This document shows positions 16,630 through 25,549 of a stretch of DNA of 64,000 nucleotides, piece after piece. The stretch covers positions 1 to 64,000 of the forward strand of contig NZ_BRVS01000007.1 of NCBI RefSeq assembly GCF_026011795.1, written 5' to 3'. Both the position numbers and the translations under genes were made by a program. Position 1 is the stretch's first letter; each line of letters opens with the position of its first letter. This DNA is from Arthrobacter mangrovi. Lineage in GTDB: Bacteria; Actinomycetota; Actinomycetes; Actinomycetales; Micrococcaceae. The notes under the pieces are model-generated. The model was not told the DNA's origin. It saw nothing but the letters and a program-made list of their open reading frames with translations, and made no database searches.

Positions 16630-18180
16630 ATGTCGGATCTGTTTGCGGACTACGCCCATGCCGCCACACGCAGCACTGCCTACGACGAAATGTTCGGCGC
16701 CGGCCAAGTGCCGCGTGCGGAGTATGCACAGGTGGCCTCCACGCTGGGCGAGTTGACCCTGGCGGACGTCACGGCCCGGGCCGACTCCATGGCGCGCACC
16801 TTCCTCGACCGCGGCGTGACGTTCGACTTTGCCGGCGAGGAGCGGCCGTTTCCCATCGACCTGGTGCCGCGGATCATCTCCGCCGACACCTGGCAGGTGC
16901 TCGAACATGGCGTATCGCAGCGCGTGCGTGCCCTGGAAGCCTTCCTGGACGACGTCTACGACCGGATGTCCGCGGTGTCCGACGGCGTGGTGCCGCGCAG
17001 CCTGATCACCTCCAGCGACCATTTCCACCGGCAGGTGTCCGGCTTCGATCCCGCCGGCGGAGTCCGGATCCATGTCTCCGGCATCGACCTGGTCCGGGAC
17101 GAAGCCGGCACGTTCCGGGTGCTCGAGGACAATGTCCGCGTGCCGAGCGGCGTCAGCTACGTGATCGAGAACCGGCGGGCCATGGCCAAGGGCCTGCCCG
17201 AGGCCTTCGGCCAGCAGCCGGTGCGTCCGGTGGACGACTACCCCCGTCGCCTGCTGACGGCCCTGCGCAAGACCGCACCCTCCGGCGCGGAGGACCCGAC
17301 CGTCGTCGTACTCACCCCCGGCGTCTACAACAGCGCGTACTTCGAACACACCCTGCTGGCGGGCCTGATGGGCGTGGAGCTGGTGGAGGGACGCGACCTC
17401 ATCTGCCGCGCGAACCGCGTCTATATGCGGACGACGGCGGGGGAGCAGCGCGTGGACGTGATCTACAAGCGGATCGACGACGAGTTCCTGGACCCGCAGC
17501 AGTTCCGCTCGGACTCGGTGCTCGGGTGCCCGGGCATCGTCAACGCCGCCCGCGCCGGCAACGTCACGATCGCCAACGCGATCGGCAACGGCGTGGCGGA
17601 CGACAAACTGGTCTACAGCTACGTTCCGGACCTCATCCGGTACTACCTCGGCGAGGAACCCGTCGTGCCCAACGTGGACACCTTCCGGTTGGAGGATCCG
17701 CAGGCGCGCGAGGAGGTGATGGACCGCCTGGAGGAACTGGTGGTCAAGCCCGTGGCCGGCTCCGGGGGCAAGGGCCTGGTCATCGGTCCGGCGGCCTCGA
17801 AGGCGGAGCTGGAGGAACTGCGCGCCAAGGTCCTCCAGGACCCGCGCGGCTGGATCGCGCAGCCGGTGCTGCAGCTCTCCACGGTCCCCACCATGTCCGG
17901 CGGCCAGTTCAGCCCGCGGCACGTGGACCTGCGTCCGTTCGCCATCAACGACGGCGACGACGTCTGGGTGCTGCCCGGCGGCCTGACCCGCGTGGCGCTG
18001 AAAGAAGGCTCGTTGATCGTCAACTCCAGCCAGGGCGGCGGGTCCAAGGACACCTGGGTGCTGGCGGACGACTCCGCGCAGCTGGCCCGGCAGACCGCCG
18101 AGGCAGACGTCGCCGTTGCCCCCGTCCAGTCCACCGCCTGGCCGGTGGACCCCGAACCGCGGCACGAGCCGGAACAGTGA
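16630..18180 (+). CDS. circularly permuted ATP-grasp protein
   Basis: A 516-residue protein of the circularly permuted ATP-grasp group (formerly DUF404/DUF407). Motifs include DNVRVPSGVSYVIENR in the first half, then KPVAGSGGKGLVIGP, and the C-terminal HVDLRPFAINDGDDVWVLPG and SLIVNSSQGGGSKDTWVL. ATP-grasp enzymes join a carboxylate to an amine or thiol using ATP; the substrate of this group is unproven. The ATG at 16630 (MSDLFADYAHAATR) was chosen for its match to family N-termini. It is the first of three genes, followed by alpha-E and transglutaminase proteins, a recurring bacterial trio predicted to make or modify a peptide. Confidence 0.9.
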   Translation: MSDLFADYAHAATRSTAYDEMFGAGQVPRAEYAQVASTLGELTLADVTARADSMARTFLDRGVTFDFAGEERPFPIDLVPRIISADTWQVLEHGVSQRVRALEAFLDDVYDRMSAVSDGVVPRSLITSSDHFHRQVSGFDPAGGVRIHVSGIDLVRDEAGTFRVLEDNVRVPSGVSYVIENRRAMAKGLPEAFGQQPVRPVDDYPRRLLTALRKTAPSGAEDPTVVVLTPGVYNSAYFEHTLLAGLMGVELVEGRDLICRANRVYMRTTAGEQRVDVIYKRIDDEFLDPQQFRSDSVLGCPGIVNAARAGNVTIANAIGNGVADDKLVYSYVPDLIRYYLGEEPVVPNVDTFRLEDPQAREEVMDRLEELVVKPVAGSGGKGLVIGPAASKAELEELRAKVLQDPRGWIAQPVLQLSTVPTMSGGQFSPRHVDLRPFAINDGDDVWVLPGGLTRVALKEGSLIVNSSQGGGSKDTWVLADDSAQLARQTAEADVAVAPVQSTAWPVDPEPRHEPEQ

Positions 18181-18217
18181 GAGAATGCTCCATGCCCTTT
18201 GAAGGAGGTCCGAACCG

Positions 18218-19144
18218 ATGCTGAGCCGCATCGCCGAATCCCTGTTCTGGATCGGCCGCTACGTTGAGCGGGCCGACGGCACCGCCCGTATCCTGGACGT
18301 CAACCTGGAGCGGCTGAACCAGCTGCCCACCGCCGAGCAGGCGCTCGTCTCCCGGCAGTTGCTGGGAGTGATGGGAGCGGTGCCGGACGGGCCGGACTTC
18401 GGGATGGGGGACCTGCTGAACAGGCTCGCCTTCGACCGCGGCACGACCACCTCGATTGCCGGCGCCCTGGGCGCGGCCCGCGAGAACGCCCGCCGGGCCC
18501 GCGAGACCGTCTCCTCCAGCCTCTGGGAGGGCCTGAACACCACCTGGTACGGCCTGAACCAGCACCGGAAAGACGTGGTCGGGACCTACCGGTTCTGCCA
18601 CTGGGTGCTTGAGCGCACGGCCATGATCAAGGGCTTGTCGGACACCACCATGAGCCACGATGAGAGCTGGCAGTTCCTGGCGCTCGGCCGCAGCCTGGAG
18701 CGGGCGGACATGACGGCCCGGATGCTGTCCACCCAAGGCGTTTTGTCCGCCGGGCTTTCCTGGGTCAACATGCTGCGCTGTGCCGGTGCCTACGAGGCCT
18801 TCCTGCGCACCCGCCGGGGGGCCGCCGGCGAAGAGCAGGCGGCGGAGTTCCTGCTGCTGGACCGGCTGTTCCCGAGGTCCATCGTCTATGCGCTGAGCGA
18901 CGCCGAGCGCGCCCTGGAACGGCTGGATCCGTCCTACCGCCGCATCGGCTTCATCACCGACGCACGGCGGATTGTCGGGCAGGCCCGCAGCTTCCTCGAG
19001 TTCCACCAGCCCGCCGATCTGCTCGCGGAACTGCCGGCGCACATGGACCGGGTGCAGAGATCGTGCGCCCAGGCCTCGGACGCGGTGACCCGGACGTACT
19101 TTGCCCAACCGATCGACTTGTCCTGGGTAGGAGAGGTTTCATGA
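18218..19144 (+). CDS. alpha-E domain protein
   Basis: A 308-residue all-helical protein beginning MLSRIAESLFWIGRYVERAD, the signature of the alpha-E (formerly DUF403) family, with repeated Glu/Arg-bearing helices throughout. It has no recognised catalytic residues; the family almost always accompanies circularly permuted ATP-grasp proteins and may act with them. GGAGG lies eight bases before the ATG. It begins 37 bases after the ATP-grasp gene, and its stop overlaps the transglutaminase start as ATGA. Confidence 0.9.
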   Translation: MLSRIAESLFWIGRYVERADGTARILDVNLERLNQLPTAEQALVSRQLLGVMGAVPDGPDFGMGDLLNRLAFDRGTTTSIAGALGAARENARRARETVSSSLWEGLNTTWYGLNQHRKDVVGTYRFCHWVLERTAMIKGLSDTTMSHDESWQFLALGRSLERADMTARMLSTQGVLSAGLSWVNMLRCAGAYEAFLRTRRGAAGEEQAAEFLLLDRLFPRSIVYALSDAERALERLDPSYRRIGFITDARRIVGQARSFLEFHQPADLLAELPAHMDRVQRSCAQASDAVTRTYFAQPIDLSWVGEVS

Positions 19145-19992
19145 CCCGGCTGCGCATTGAGCACCGAACCGGCTATAGCTACGACAGCAACGTCATGCTG
19201 TCCTACAACGAGGCGCGCATGACGCCGCTGACCGACCCGCACCAAGTCGTGCTCGAGTCCGCCCTGACGGTCAGTCCCGCGCAGGCGTTCATCATGCACT
19301 ACCGGGACTACTGGGGCACCCGCGTGACGGCGTTCGACATGCAGGTCCCGCACGACTACCTCGAAGTCGTCTCCGAGAGCACCGTCGAGGTCCACCGTGC
19401 GGAGAAGGTTCCGTCCGCCGAGGAGCTCGCCGGCTGGGAGGTGCTGCGTTCCGCCGCCGTCGTCAATGACTTCTCGGACTGGCTGCCGCAGACCCGGCTC
19501 AGCGATCCGGGCCCCGACGTGCGCCAGCTGGTGAAGTCGATGACGGAGGGGCTGGCCCCGCATGAGGCCGCGCACGCCATCATGGGCTGGCTCAAGGCCG
19601 AGGTCCAGTACGTCCCCGGCGTGACCGGCGTGCAGTCGAACGCGGAGGAGGTCTGGTCGCACCGCAAGGGGGTCTGCCAGGACCTGGCCCATCTGGGCAT
19701 CGGCGCCCTGCGGAGCATCGGGATCCCCGCCCGCTACGTCTCCGGCTACCTGCATCCCAAGCCGCAGGCTGCCATCGGCGAGAAAGTCGCCGGCGAATCG
19801 CATGCCTGGCTGCAATGGTGGGACGGCGAGTGGCGGGGCTGGGACCCGACGAATACCGGCCCGGTCACCGATTTCCACGTCTCCGTGGCCAAGGGCCGGG
19901 ACTACCGCGACGTCTCGCCGCTGCGGGGCGTGCTGTCCGGCGGAGGCAAATCGAAGCTGAAGGTCCGGGTCGAGGTCACCCGCCTCGCCTGA
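19141..19992 (+). CDS. transglutaminase-like cysteine protease/amidase
   Basis: A 283-residue protein with the N-terminal beta region of the bacterial transglutaminase family (RIEHRTGYSYDSNVMLSYNE) and a papain-like core. The triad is visible as Cys179 (RKGVCQDLAHL), His221 (GESHAWLQWW) and Asp235 (GWDPTN). There is no signal peptide, so it should act in the cytoplasm. Such proteins hydrolyse or transfer amide bonds. The four-base overlap with the alpha-E gene indicates a coupled three-gene operon. The ATG at 19141 has GGAGAGG upstream. Confidence 0.9.
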   Translation: MTRLRIEHRTGYSYDSNVMLSYNEARMTPLTDPHQVVLESALTVSPAQAFIMHYRDYWGTRVTAFDMQVPHDYLEVVSESTVEVHRAEKVPSAEELAGWEVLRSAAVVNDFSDWLPQTRLSDPGPDVRQLVKSMTEGLAPHEAAHAIMGWLKAEVQYVPGVTGVQSNAEEVWSHRKGVCQDLAHLGIGALRSIGIPARYVSGYLHPKPQAAIGEKVAGESHAWLQWWDGEWRGWDPTNTGPVTDFHVSVAKGRDYRDVSPLRGVLSGGGKSKLKVRVEVTRLA

Positions 19993-20004
19993 CCGGGCGT
20001 TCGA

Positions 20005-20050
20005 ACAAATTCAGGGCCTTGTAGCTCAAGCTACAAGGCCCTGAATTTGT
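20005..20050. terminator. bidirectional terminator palindrome
   Basis: A perfect inverted repeat: 20 bp (20005-20024 with 20031-20050), with two further inner pairs leaving a two-base centre. It lies between the convergent transglutaminase and glgC genes. AT-rich ends on both arms let it work in both directions. Confidence 0.85.
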
Positions 20051-20065
20051 CTAGGACAATGCCCG

Positions 20066-21310
20066 CTAAGGCAGCAGGACTTCCTGGCCCTTGCTGAGCA
20101 CGGTGAGCCCGGAGTCCGTGACGGTGAAGCCCCGGGCACGGTCCAGTTCCGGGTCCAGGCCGATGGTGGCGCCCGCGGGAACACGCACGTTCTTGTCCAG
20201 GATGGCCCGGCGGACCTTGGCGCCCTCGCCGATGGACACCTTGTCCATCAGGACGCTGTCCGCCACGTCCGCTCCTTCGGAGACGAAGACGTTCGTCGCC
20301 AGGACCGAGCCGCTGACGCTGCCGCCGGACACCACCACTCCCGGAGAGAGGATGGAGTCGAGGGCGGTCCCGTCGCGGCCGCTGATGCCGCGGACCAGCT
20401 TGGCGGGCGGGGAGACCGACTGGCGCGTGTAGATCGGCCATTCCAGGTTGTAGAGGTTGAAGGCAGGCATTGGCCGGATAAGGTCCATGTGCGCGTCGTA
20501 GTAGGAGTCCAGCGTGCCGACGTCGCGCCAGTACTGCTTGTCGGCCCCGGTTGAGCCCGGGACATCGTTGGAGGTGAAGTCGTAGACGGCGGCCTCACCG
20601 CGGTTGACGAAATAGGGGATGATGTCGCCCCCCATGTCGTGGTGCGTGTCCAGGCGTTCGGCGTCGGCTTCCAGTGCCTCGAGCAGGGCGTCGGTCGTGA
20701 AGACGTAGTTCCCCATCGATGCCAGGAAGCTCTCCGGGTCGTCCGGCAGCCCTGCCGTGGTCTCGGGCTTCTCGACGAAGGCCCGGATCCGGGTGGGGCT
20801 CTCGGGATCCGTCTCGATCACGCCGAACTGGTCCGCCAGCTTCAGCGGCTGGCGGACGGCGGCCACGGAGGCGGCCGCTCCGGAGGCGACATGGTCCGCG
20901 ACCATCTGCGAGAAGTCCATGCGGTACACGTGGTCCGCGCCGATAACGACGACGATGTCCGGCTCTTCGTCGTGGATCAGGTTCAGCGACTGGTAGATGG
21001 CATTGGCACTGCCCAGGAACCAGCTCTTGCCGCGGCGCTGCTGGGCAGGCACCGAGGCCACGTAGTTGCCCAGCGCCGCGGAGAGGCGCCAGGTCTCGGA
21101 GATATGCCGGTCCAGGCTGTGCGACTTGTACTGCGTCAGCACGACGATCTTCAGGTAGTGCGAATTGACCAGGTTCGAGAGTGCGAAGTCGATCAGCCGG
21201 TAGCTGCCGGCGAAAGGAACCGCCGGTTTCGCCCGGTCCGCCGTCAGCGGCATCAGCCGCTTGCCCTCGCCGCCGGCCAAGACTACGGCAAGAACTTTCT
21301 TCTGTGGCAT
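20066..21310 (-). CDS. glgC: glucose-1-phosphate adenylyltransferase
   Basis: A 414-residue enzyme that makes ADP-glucose from glucose-1-phosphate and ATP for glycogen and maltose-1-phosphate synthesis. The nucleotidyltransferase motif [20 protein letters not shown] is at residues 11-30, followed by [10 protein letters not shown] and the left-handed beta-helix C-terminus typical of GlgC. Length matches actinobacterial GlgC. It is divergent from glgA across about 100 bases, the usual actinobacterial arrangement. The two GH13 enzymes about 20 kb away may use products of this pathway. Confidence 0.95.
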   Translation of the reverse strand: MPQKKVLAVVLAGGEGKRLMPLTADRAKPAVPFAGSYRLIDFALSNLVNSHYLKIVVLTQYKSHSLDRHISETWRLSAALGNYVASVPAQQRRGKSWFLGSANAIYQSLNLIHDEEPDIVVVIGADHVYRMDFSQMVADHVASGAAASVAAVRQPLKLADQFGVIETDPESPTRIRAFVEKPETTAGLPDDPESFLASMGNYVFTTDALLEALEADAERLDTHHDMGGDIIPYFVNRGEAAVYDFTSNDVPGSTGADKQYWRDVGTLDSYYDAHMDLIRPMPAFNLYNLEWPIYTRQSVSPPAKLVRGISGRDGTALDSILSPGVVVSGGSVSGSVLATNVFVSEGADVADSVLMDKVSIGEGAKVRRAILDKNVRVPAGATIGLDPELDRARGFTVTDSGLTVLSKGQEVLLP

Positions 21311-21411
21311 TCTCTTTCCCCCATCCGGTGGTACCCGTCTGTGAACGAACTATGAAGTCCCCCCGCTGATCAGACTAGAGGAGATGGGCGGCGTGGACTA
21401 CGTTTGGTTGC

Positions 21412-22614
21412 GTGCGGATTGACATTGTGACGAAGGAATTTCCCCCGGAGATCTACGGCGGGGCTGGGGTGCACGTAGCTGAACTCAGCCGCGTCCTGGC
21501 CGGCAAGGTGGACCTGAACATCCATGCCTTCGGAAAGGAAAGGCCCGCGGACTTCCACGGCGCGTCGGTACGCAGCTACGCCGTACCGGCCGGCCTGGAC
21601 GATGCGAATCCCGCAGTGCAGACCCTCGGCGTGGACCTGGAAATCCTGTCCGGGATCGAAGGCGCCGATCTGGTGCATTCCCACACCTGGTATGCGAACA
21701 TGGCCGGCCACCTGGCGGGCCTGCTGCACGGCATTCCCCACGTCCTGAGCGCTCACTCCCTGGAACCGCTACGGCCGTGGAAGGCCGAGCAGCTTGGCGG
21801 CGGGTACGCCCTGTCGTCCTGGGTCGAGCGGACAGCTTACGAAGCCGCGGCTGCGATTATCGCCGTGTCCCACGGCATGCGCGCCGACATCCTCCGCTGC
21901 TACCCGCAGGTGGATCCGGACAAGGTGAAGGTCGTCCACAACGGAATCGACGTCGCCTTGTGGCAGCGCGATGACAACGACGACGCGGTCCGCGCCCTGG
22001 GCATCGACCCGGAACGCCCGTCCGTGGTGTTCGTGGGACGCAATACCCGCCAGAAGGGTGTGCCGTACCTGCTCCGGGCCGCCGACCAGTTGCCCCCGGA
22101 AGTCCAGCTCGTGCTCTGCCTGGGGGCCGCCGACACTCCGGAGCTGGCGGCCGAAACCAGCCGGCTGATCGACGGGCTGAAGTCCCGGCGCGACGGCGTG
22201 GTGCTGATCGAGCGGATGCTCCCGCGCAACGAGCTGATCCAGGTGCTCAGCCACGCCACCGCGTTCGCCTGCCCCTCTGTGTATGAACCGCTGGGCATCG
22301 TCAACCTCGAGGCCATGGCCTGCGGTGCCGCCGTCGTCGCCAGCGCCACCGGCGGCATCCCGGAGGTCGTGGAGGACGGGGTAACCGGAACGCTGGTTCC
22401 GCTCGAACAGGTCCAGGACGGCACCGGTACGCCGCTGGATCCGGAGAAGTTCGTGAACGACTTCGCTGCCGCTTTGACGGCCACCGTTACGGACCCGGCC
22501 TTGGCGAAGCGCCAGGGTGAGGCGGGCCGGCGGCGGGCCGAAGAGCACTTCTCCTGGACCTCCATTGCCGAGAGCACGCTCGAGGTCTACCGCGGAGTGC
22601 TGAAGCAGGCCTAG
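21412..22614 (+). CDS. glgA: GT4 glycogen/maltose-1-phosphate synthase (GlgA/GlgM)
   Basis: A 400-residue retaining glycosyltransferase of the actinobacterial GlgA type, with MRIDIVTKEFPPEIYGGAGVHVAELSR at the N-terminus, VGRNTRQKGVPYLLRA starting the second Rossmann domain, and the EPLGIVNLEAMACG donor-binding motif. It is shorter than E. coli GlgA. In mycobacteria the equivalent enzyme is ADP-glucose-dependent maltose-1-phosphate synthase (GlgM), which is the more likely activity here. The start is GTG at 21412 with a poor Shine-Dalgarno sequence. It is divergent from glgC and followed by a strong hairpin. Confidence 0.92.
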   Translation: MRIDIVTKEFPPEIYGGAGVHVAELSRVLAGKVDLNIHAFGKERPADFHGASVRSYAVPAGLDDANPAVQTLGVDLEILSGIEGADLVHSHTWYANMAGHLAGLLHGIPHVLSAHSLEPLRPWKAEQLGGGYALSSWVERTAYEAAAAIIAVSHGMRADILRCYPQVDPDKVKVVHNGIDVALWQRDDNDDAVRALGIDPERPSVVFVGRNTRQKGVPYLLRAADQLPPEVQLVLCLGAADTPELAAETSRLIDGLKSRRDGVVLIERMLPRNELIQVLSHATAFACPSVYEPLGIVNLEAMACGAAVVASATGGIPEVVEDGVTGTLVPLEQVQDGTGTPLDPEKFVNDFAAALTATVTDPALAKRQGEAGRRRAEEHFSWTSIAESTLEVYRGVLKQA

Positions 22615-22621
22615 CTGCCGC

Positions 22622-22668
22622 AGCAGCGGCTGGCGGGCCGACCCGGGCCGCCAGCCGCTGCTTCCGTT
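22622..22668. terminator. hairpin terminator between glgA and the acyl-CoA gene
   Basis: A 15-bp stem (22622-22636 with 22648-22662) and an 11-base loop between two convergent genes, followed on the plus strand by a loosely T-rich stretch (22662-22670). Confidence 0.65.
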
Positions 22669-22671
22669 CTG

Positions 22672-24750
22672 CTAGCCGCCGGCGCCGGCACGCGCCTGCT
22701 TTTCCGGCACGGGGGCCGTTCCTTCGGCGCGCAGGGCGGCGGCATAGGCGGCCGCTTCCTCCTGCCGCCTGCGTTCCGCCCCGCTGGCGATCGGTGCACG
22801 CAGGTGCTCCGGTCCGTAGCCAAAGGCGTCCACCAGGTCTTGGGCGAAGGGGCGCAGCCGCAGCAGCAGGCGGTGGATGTAGTCGCCTAGTGTCTTGGCG
22901 CGCTGTGCGGACAGCCGCCCGTGCATCAGGTACCAGGCCAGGTTTTTCTCCACCAGCCCCAGCCCGAAGAGATCCCGGACCCACGTCATGATCTGGCGCG
23001 TGTCGCCGTCGTCGATTGACGGCAGGGCGCGGGTGAACGCCTCCCACTGCAGCAGCTCGGCATGGGCCTTGGCCGCCTCGATCAGGTCGTGCTGGCGCGA
23101 GTTGAACAGCGCGGCGGCCTCGGACTGCGGCAGCCTGCTCGCGCGCTTGAGGTCCGCGGCGATGTCCCGGACCATCGAGGAAACCCGGTCGGTCAGCAGT
23201 TGGCGCTGCGTGTCCTCGTCCTTCAGGTATGTCGCGGACTTCCGCACGGAACCGGTGTCCGCGAAGGTCTGGGCCACCTGGCGCAGCCCGGTACGGTGCA
23301 GGGTGGCATCTGCGGCCTGGGACGCGACCCAGCGGGCCAGGGCGCCGAAGTCGGCATTGCGGAACTCCTTGGCGTAATCAGCCAGCAGGCGCTTGGCCAC
23401 CAGTTGCAGCAGCACGTTGTTGTCGCCCTCGAAGGTCGCGTAGACATCCAGGTCCGCACGCAGCGAGGTGAACCGGTTTTCGGCCAGGAACCCGGCACCG
23501 CCGCACGCCTCGCGGCACTCCTGCAGCGTGTCGAGTGCGTGCCAGGTGCTCAGCGGTTTCAAAGCCGCGGCCAGGGTTTCCAGGTCCTGCCGGTCGCCGT
23601 CGGTATCGTGGGCGCCGGAGAATACGCCGTCGAATTTCTCCAGCAGTTCCTCGTGCGCGAAGGCGGCCGCGTAGGTGGTCGCCAGCCGGGTCAGCAGGCG
23701 CCGCTGATGGCGCTGGTAGTCCAGCAGGACCTCTTCCTCGAGCGCCGAACCGGCATGGAACTGCCGGCGTTCGGTGGCGTACTTGACCGAGATGGCCAGG
23801 GCGACCTTGCTGGCCGCCACGGCGGCGCCGTCCAGCGACACGCGGCCCTGCACCAACGTGCCGAGCATGGTGAAGAAGCGCCGTCCCGGGCTGGCGATGG
23901 GGGAGGTGTAGCGGCCGTCCGGATGCACCTGCCCGTAACGGTCGAGGAGGTTGCTCCGCGGGATCCGCACGCCGTCGAAGTGCAGCCGGCCGTTGTCGAT
24001 GCCGTTCAGGCCTCCCTTGAGGCCGTCATCTTCGCCGCCGACGCCGGGGAGGAAGTTACGCTCGGCATCGCGGATGGGCACGTAGAAGGCGTGGACCCCG
24101 TGATCCACCCCGCGCGTGATGAGCTTCGCGAACACGACGGCCGCCAGCCCGTCCTTGGCCGCATTGCCCAGATAGTCCTTCCAGGCGGCCCGGTGCGGCG
24201 TGCTGATGACGAATTCTTCGGTGTCGGGGTCAAACGTTGCGGTCGTGGCGATGCTGGCCACGTCCGAGCCGTGGCCCGTTTCGGTCATGGCGAAGGCCCC
24301 GGGCACCTCGAGGCTCATGATCGCGGGCAGCCATTTGTCATGGTGTTCCTTGGTGCCCAGGTGCAGGACGGCCGCGCCGAAGAGGCCCCACTGGACGCCG
24401 GCCTTGATCTGCAGGGAGGGGTCGGCGATGACCAGCTCCTCGAAGCCGGCAATGTTGCCGCCGTGGTTGTCCTCGCCGCCCAGGCGCTCGGGGAAGGCAT
24501 AGTGCACGGAGCCGGTATCCACCAGGTATTTCAGCTGGGCGGAGACGCGTTCGCGGTGCTCCGCCATCGTCTGGCCGTCGATCCGCGCCAGTTCCGGCTG
24601 GCCCGCGAGCCGGCGGGCGAGCCGCCGCTTGTCGGCCCACCGGCCGAGCAGCCGTTCGCCGAGCGCTTCGGTATCGAGGCGCGACGGGGGAGTGATGCCG
24701 TCCTCGGGCCGTTCGACGTCGACGGCGGCGGGTCCGGTTACTTGGGTCAT
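22672..24750 (-). CDS. acyl-CoA dehydrogenase/oxidase family protein
   Basis: A 692-residue flavoprotein starting at the ATG at 24750, with GGAGG nine bases upstream. The middle domain has the FAD/acyl-CoA motif AFAMTETGHGSDVASIATTATF; the C-terminal domain has CREACGGAGFLAENRF and YATFEGDNNVLLQLVAKRLL, which is closer to acyl-CoA oxidases than to short dehydrogenases. It should introduce the trans-2 double bond in an acyl-CoA. Gene order matches mycobacterial fadE5 beside fadA2, fabG4 and htdX. The TetR gene lies 22 bases upstream on the same strand, so the two are probably one operon. Confidence 0.9.
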   Translation of the reverse strand: MTQVTGPAAVDVERPEDGITPPSRLDTEALGERLLGRWADKRRLARRLAGQPELARIDGQTMAEHRERVSAQLKYLVDTGSVHYAFPERLGGEDNHGGNIAGFEELVIADPSLQIKAGVQWGLFGAAVLHLGTKEHHDKWLPAIMSLEVPGAFAMTETGHGSDVASIATTATFDPDTEEFVISTPHRAAWKDYLGNAAKDGLAAVVFAKLITRGVDHGVHAFYVPIRDAERNFLPGVGGEDDGLKGGLNGIDNGRLHFDGVRIPRSNLLDRYGQVHPDGRYTSPIASPGRRFFTMLGTLVQGRVSLDGAAVAASKVALAISVKYATERRQFHAGSALEEEVLLDYQRHQRRLLTRLATTYAAAFAHEELLEKFDGVFSGAHDTDGDRQDLETLAAALKPLSTWHALDTLQECREACGGAGFLAENRFTSLRADLDVYATFEGDNNVLLQLVAKRLLADYAKEFRNADFGALARWVASQAADATLHRTGLRQVAQTFADTGSVRKSATYLKDEDTQRQLLTDRVSSMVRDIAADLKRASRLPQSEAAALFNSRQHDLIEAAKAHAELLQWEAFTRALPSIDDGDTRQIMTWVRDLFGLGLVEKNLAWYLMHGRLSAQRAKTLGDYIHRLLLRLRPFAQDLVDAFGYGPEHLRAPIASGAERRRQEEAAAYAAALRAEGTAPVPEKQARAGAGG

Positions 24751-24772
24751 CTTTGGTCCTCCGGAAGGGTCG

Positions 24773-25471
24773 TTAGCGATTACTTCGTGTCTCGGGGCCC
24801 GGACCCCTTTGTACGGCCGGTCCGGCAATGCCGGTCCAGAGCCATCCGGTGATCTGGTCCGTCATGGCTTCCCTCGCCGGCCTGCCGGTGCCGGGCGGAG
24901 TGCGCAGCCAGCGCTCCCCGGCCGCGCGCACCATGCCGATCGCCGCCGGGGGCCAGAATGAGGCGGCCGCCAGATCGACGCCGGCCCCGCCGCGCGATTC
25001 CAGATGGTGGCGGAGCGGAGCTTCGATCATCGCGGTCACGGCAGCAAAGAAATGGACCGGCATGGCGTCCTGGCCGGCGGTGTCCGGACCCGCGCTGCGG
25101 GTCACGAAGGCGTACACATTGGGCGAGGACTCGGCCATCTGCAGATAGACATCGACCATCGCCCGCAATCCGTCGTGTTTCGTGGTGGCAATTTCGGCCG
25201 CCTGCTGGAGCTTTGCCTGCATGCGCTCGGCCACTGCTTCGCCTACGGCACGCTGCAGGCCCGACTTATCCCCGAAGTAGCGGTAGAAGACAGGCTTTGA
25301 GGTACCCGCGGCGGCGGCGATCTCCTCCATCGATGCATCCGGGCCCAGCCGATGGACGGCATGCCGCGCGGCGCGAACCAGCTCCTTGCGCCGGCTGGTG
25401 CGGTGGGCGCTCCAGCGCTCGGCGCGGCCGTCGCCGGAGGCCTGGGGCGGTACAGTGGCTGCCGTATTCAC
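24773..25471 (-). CDS. TetR-family transcriptional regulator
   Basis: A 232-residue regulator with an N-terminal TetR helix-turn-helix (about residues 28-75: LVRAARHAVHRLGPDASMEEIAAAAG, then TSKPVFYRYFGDKSGL). The C-terminal ligand domain is unassigned. It diverges from the thiolase gene, and the 78-base gap holds inverted repeats next to the thiolase promoter. It is co-oriented with the acyl-CoA gene. By position it should control both fatty-acid units, with an acyl-CoA as the likely ligand (inference). Confidence 0.9.
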   Translation of the reverse strand: MNTAATVPPQASGDGRAERWSAHRTSRRKELVRAARHAVHRLGPDASMEEIAAAAGTSKPVFYRYFGDKSGLQRAVGEAVAERMQAKLQQAAEIATTKHDGLRAMVDVYLQMAESSPNVYAFVTRSAGPDTAGQDAMPVHFFAAVTAMIEAPLRHHLESRGGAGVDLAAASFWPPAAIGMVRAAGERWLRTPPGTGRPAREAMTDQITGWLWTGIAGPAVQRGPGPETRSNR

Positions 25472-25508
25472 GTTACTCAGAGTATCAGGTACGCTGGGTA
25501 TTAGTAAC
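25472..25508. promoter_or_regulatory. candidate TetR operator
   Basis: GTTACT (25472-25477) and AGTAAC (25503-25508) form inverted arms, and TACTCAGAGTA (25474-25484) is itself an 11-base palindrome. The repeats lie between the divergent regulator and thiolase genes and overlap the thiolase -35 region, a usual place for a TetR operator. Confidence 0.55.
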
Positions 25509-25523
25509 CGGCCTGCGCATAAT
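25495..25523 (+). promoter_or_regulatory. predicted thiolase-operon promoter
   Basis: -35-like TGGGTA (25495-25500), 17-base spacer, -10-like CATAAT (25518-25523), then AAGGAG (25536-25541) and the ATG at 25550. The right arm of the operator lies just after the -35. Confidence 0.5.
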
Positions 25524-25549
25524 CCTGCACCGAGTAAGGAGACATCCTG

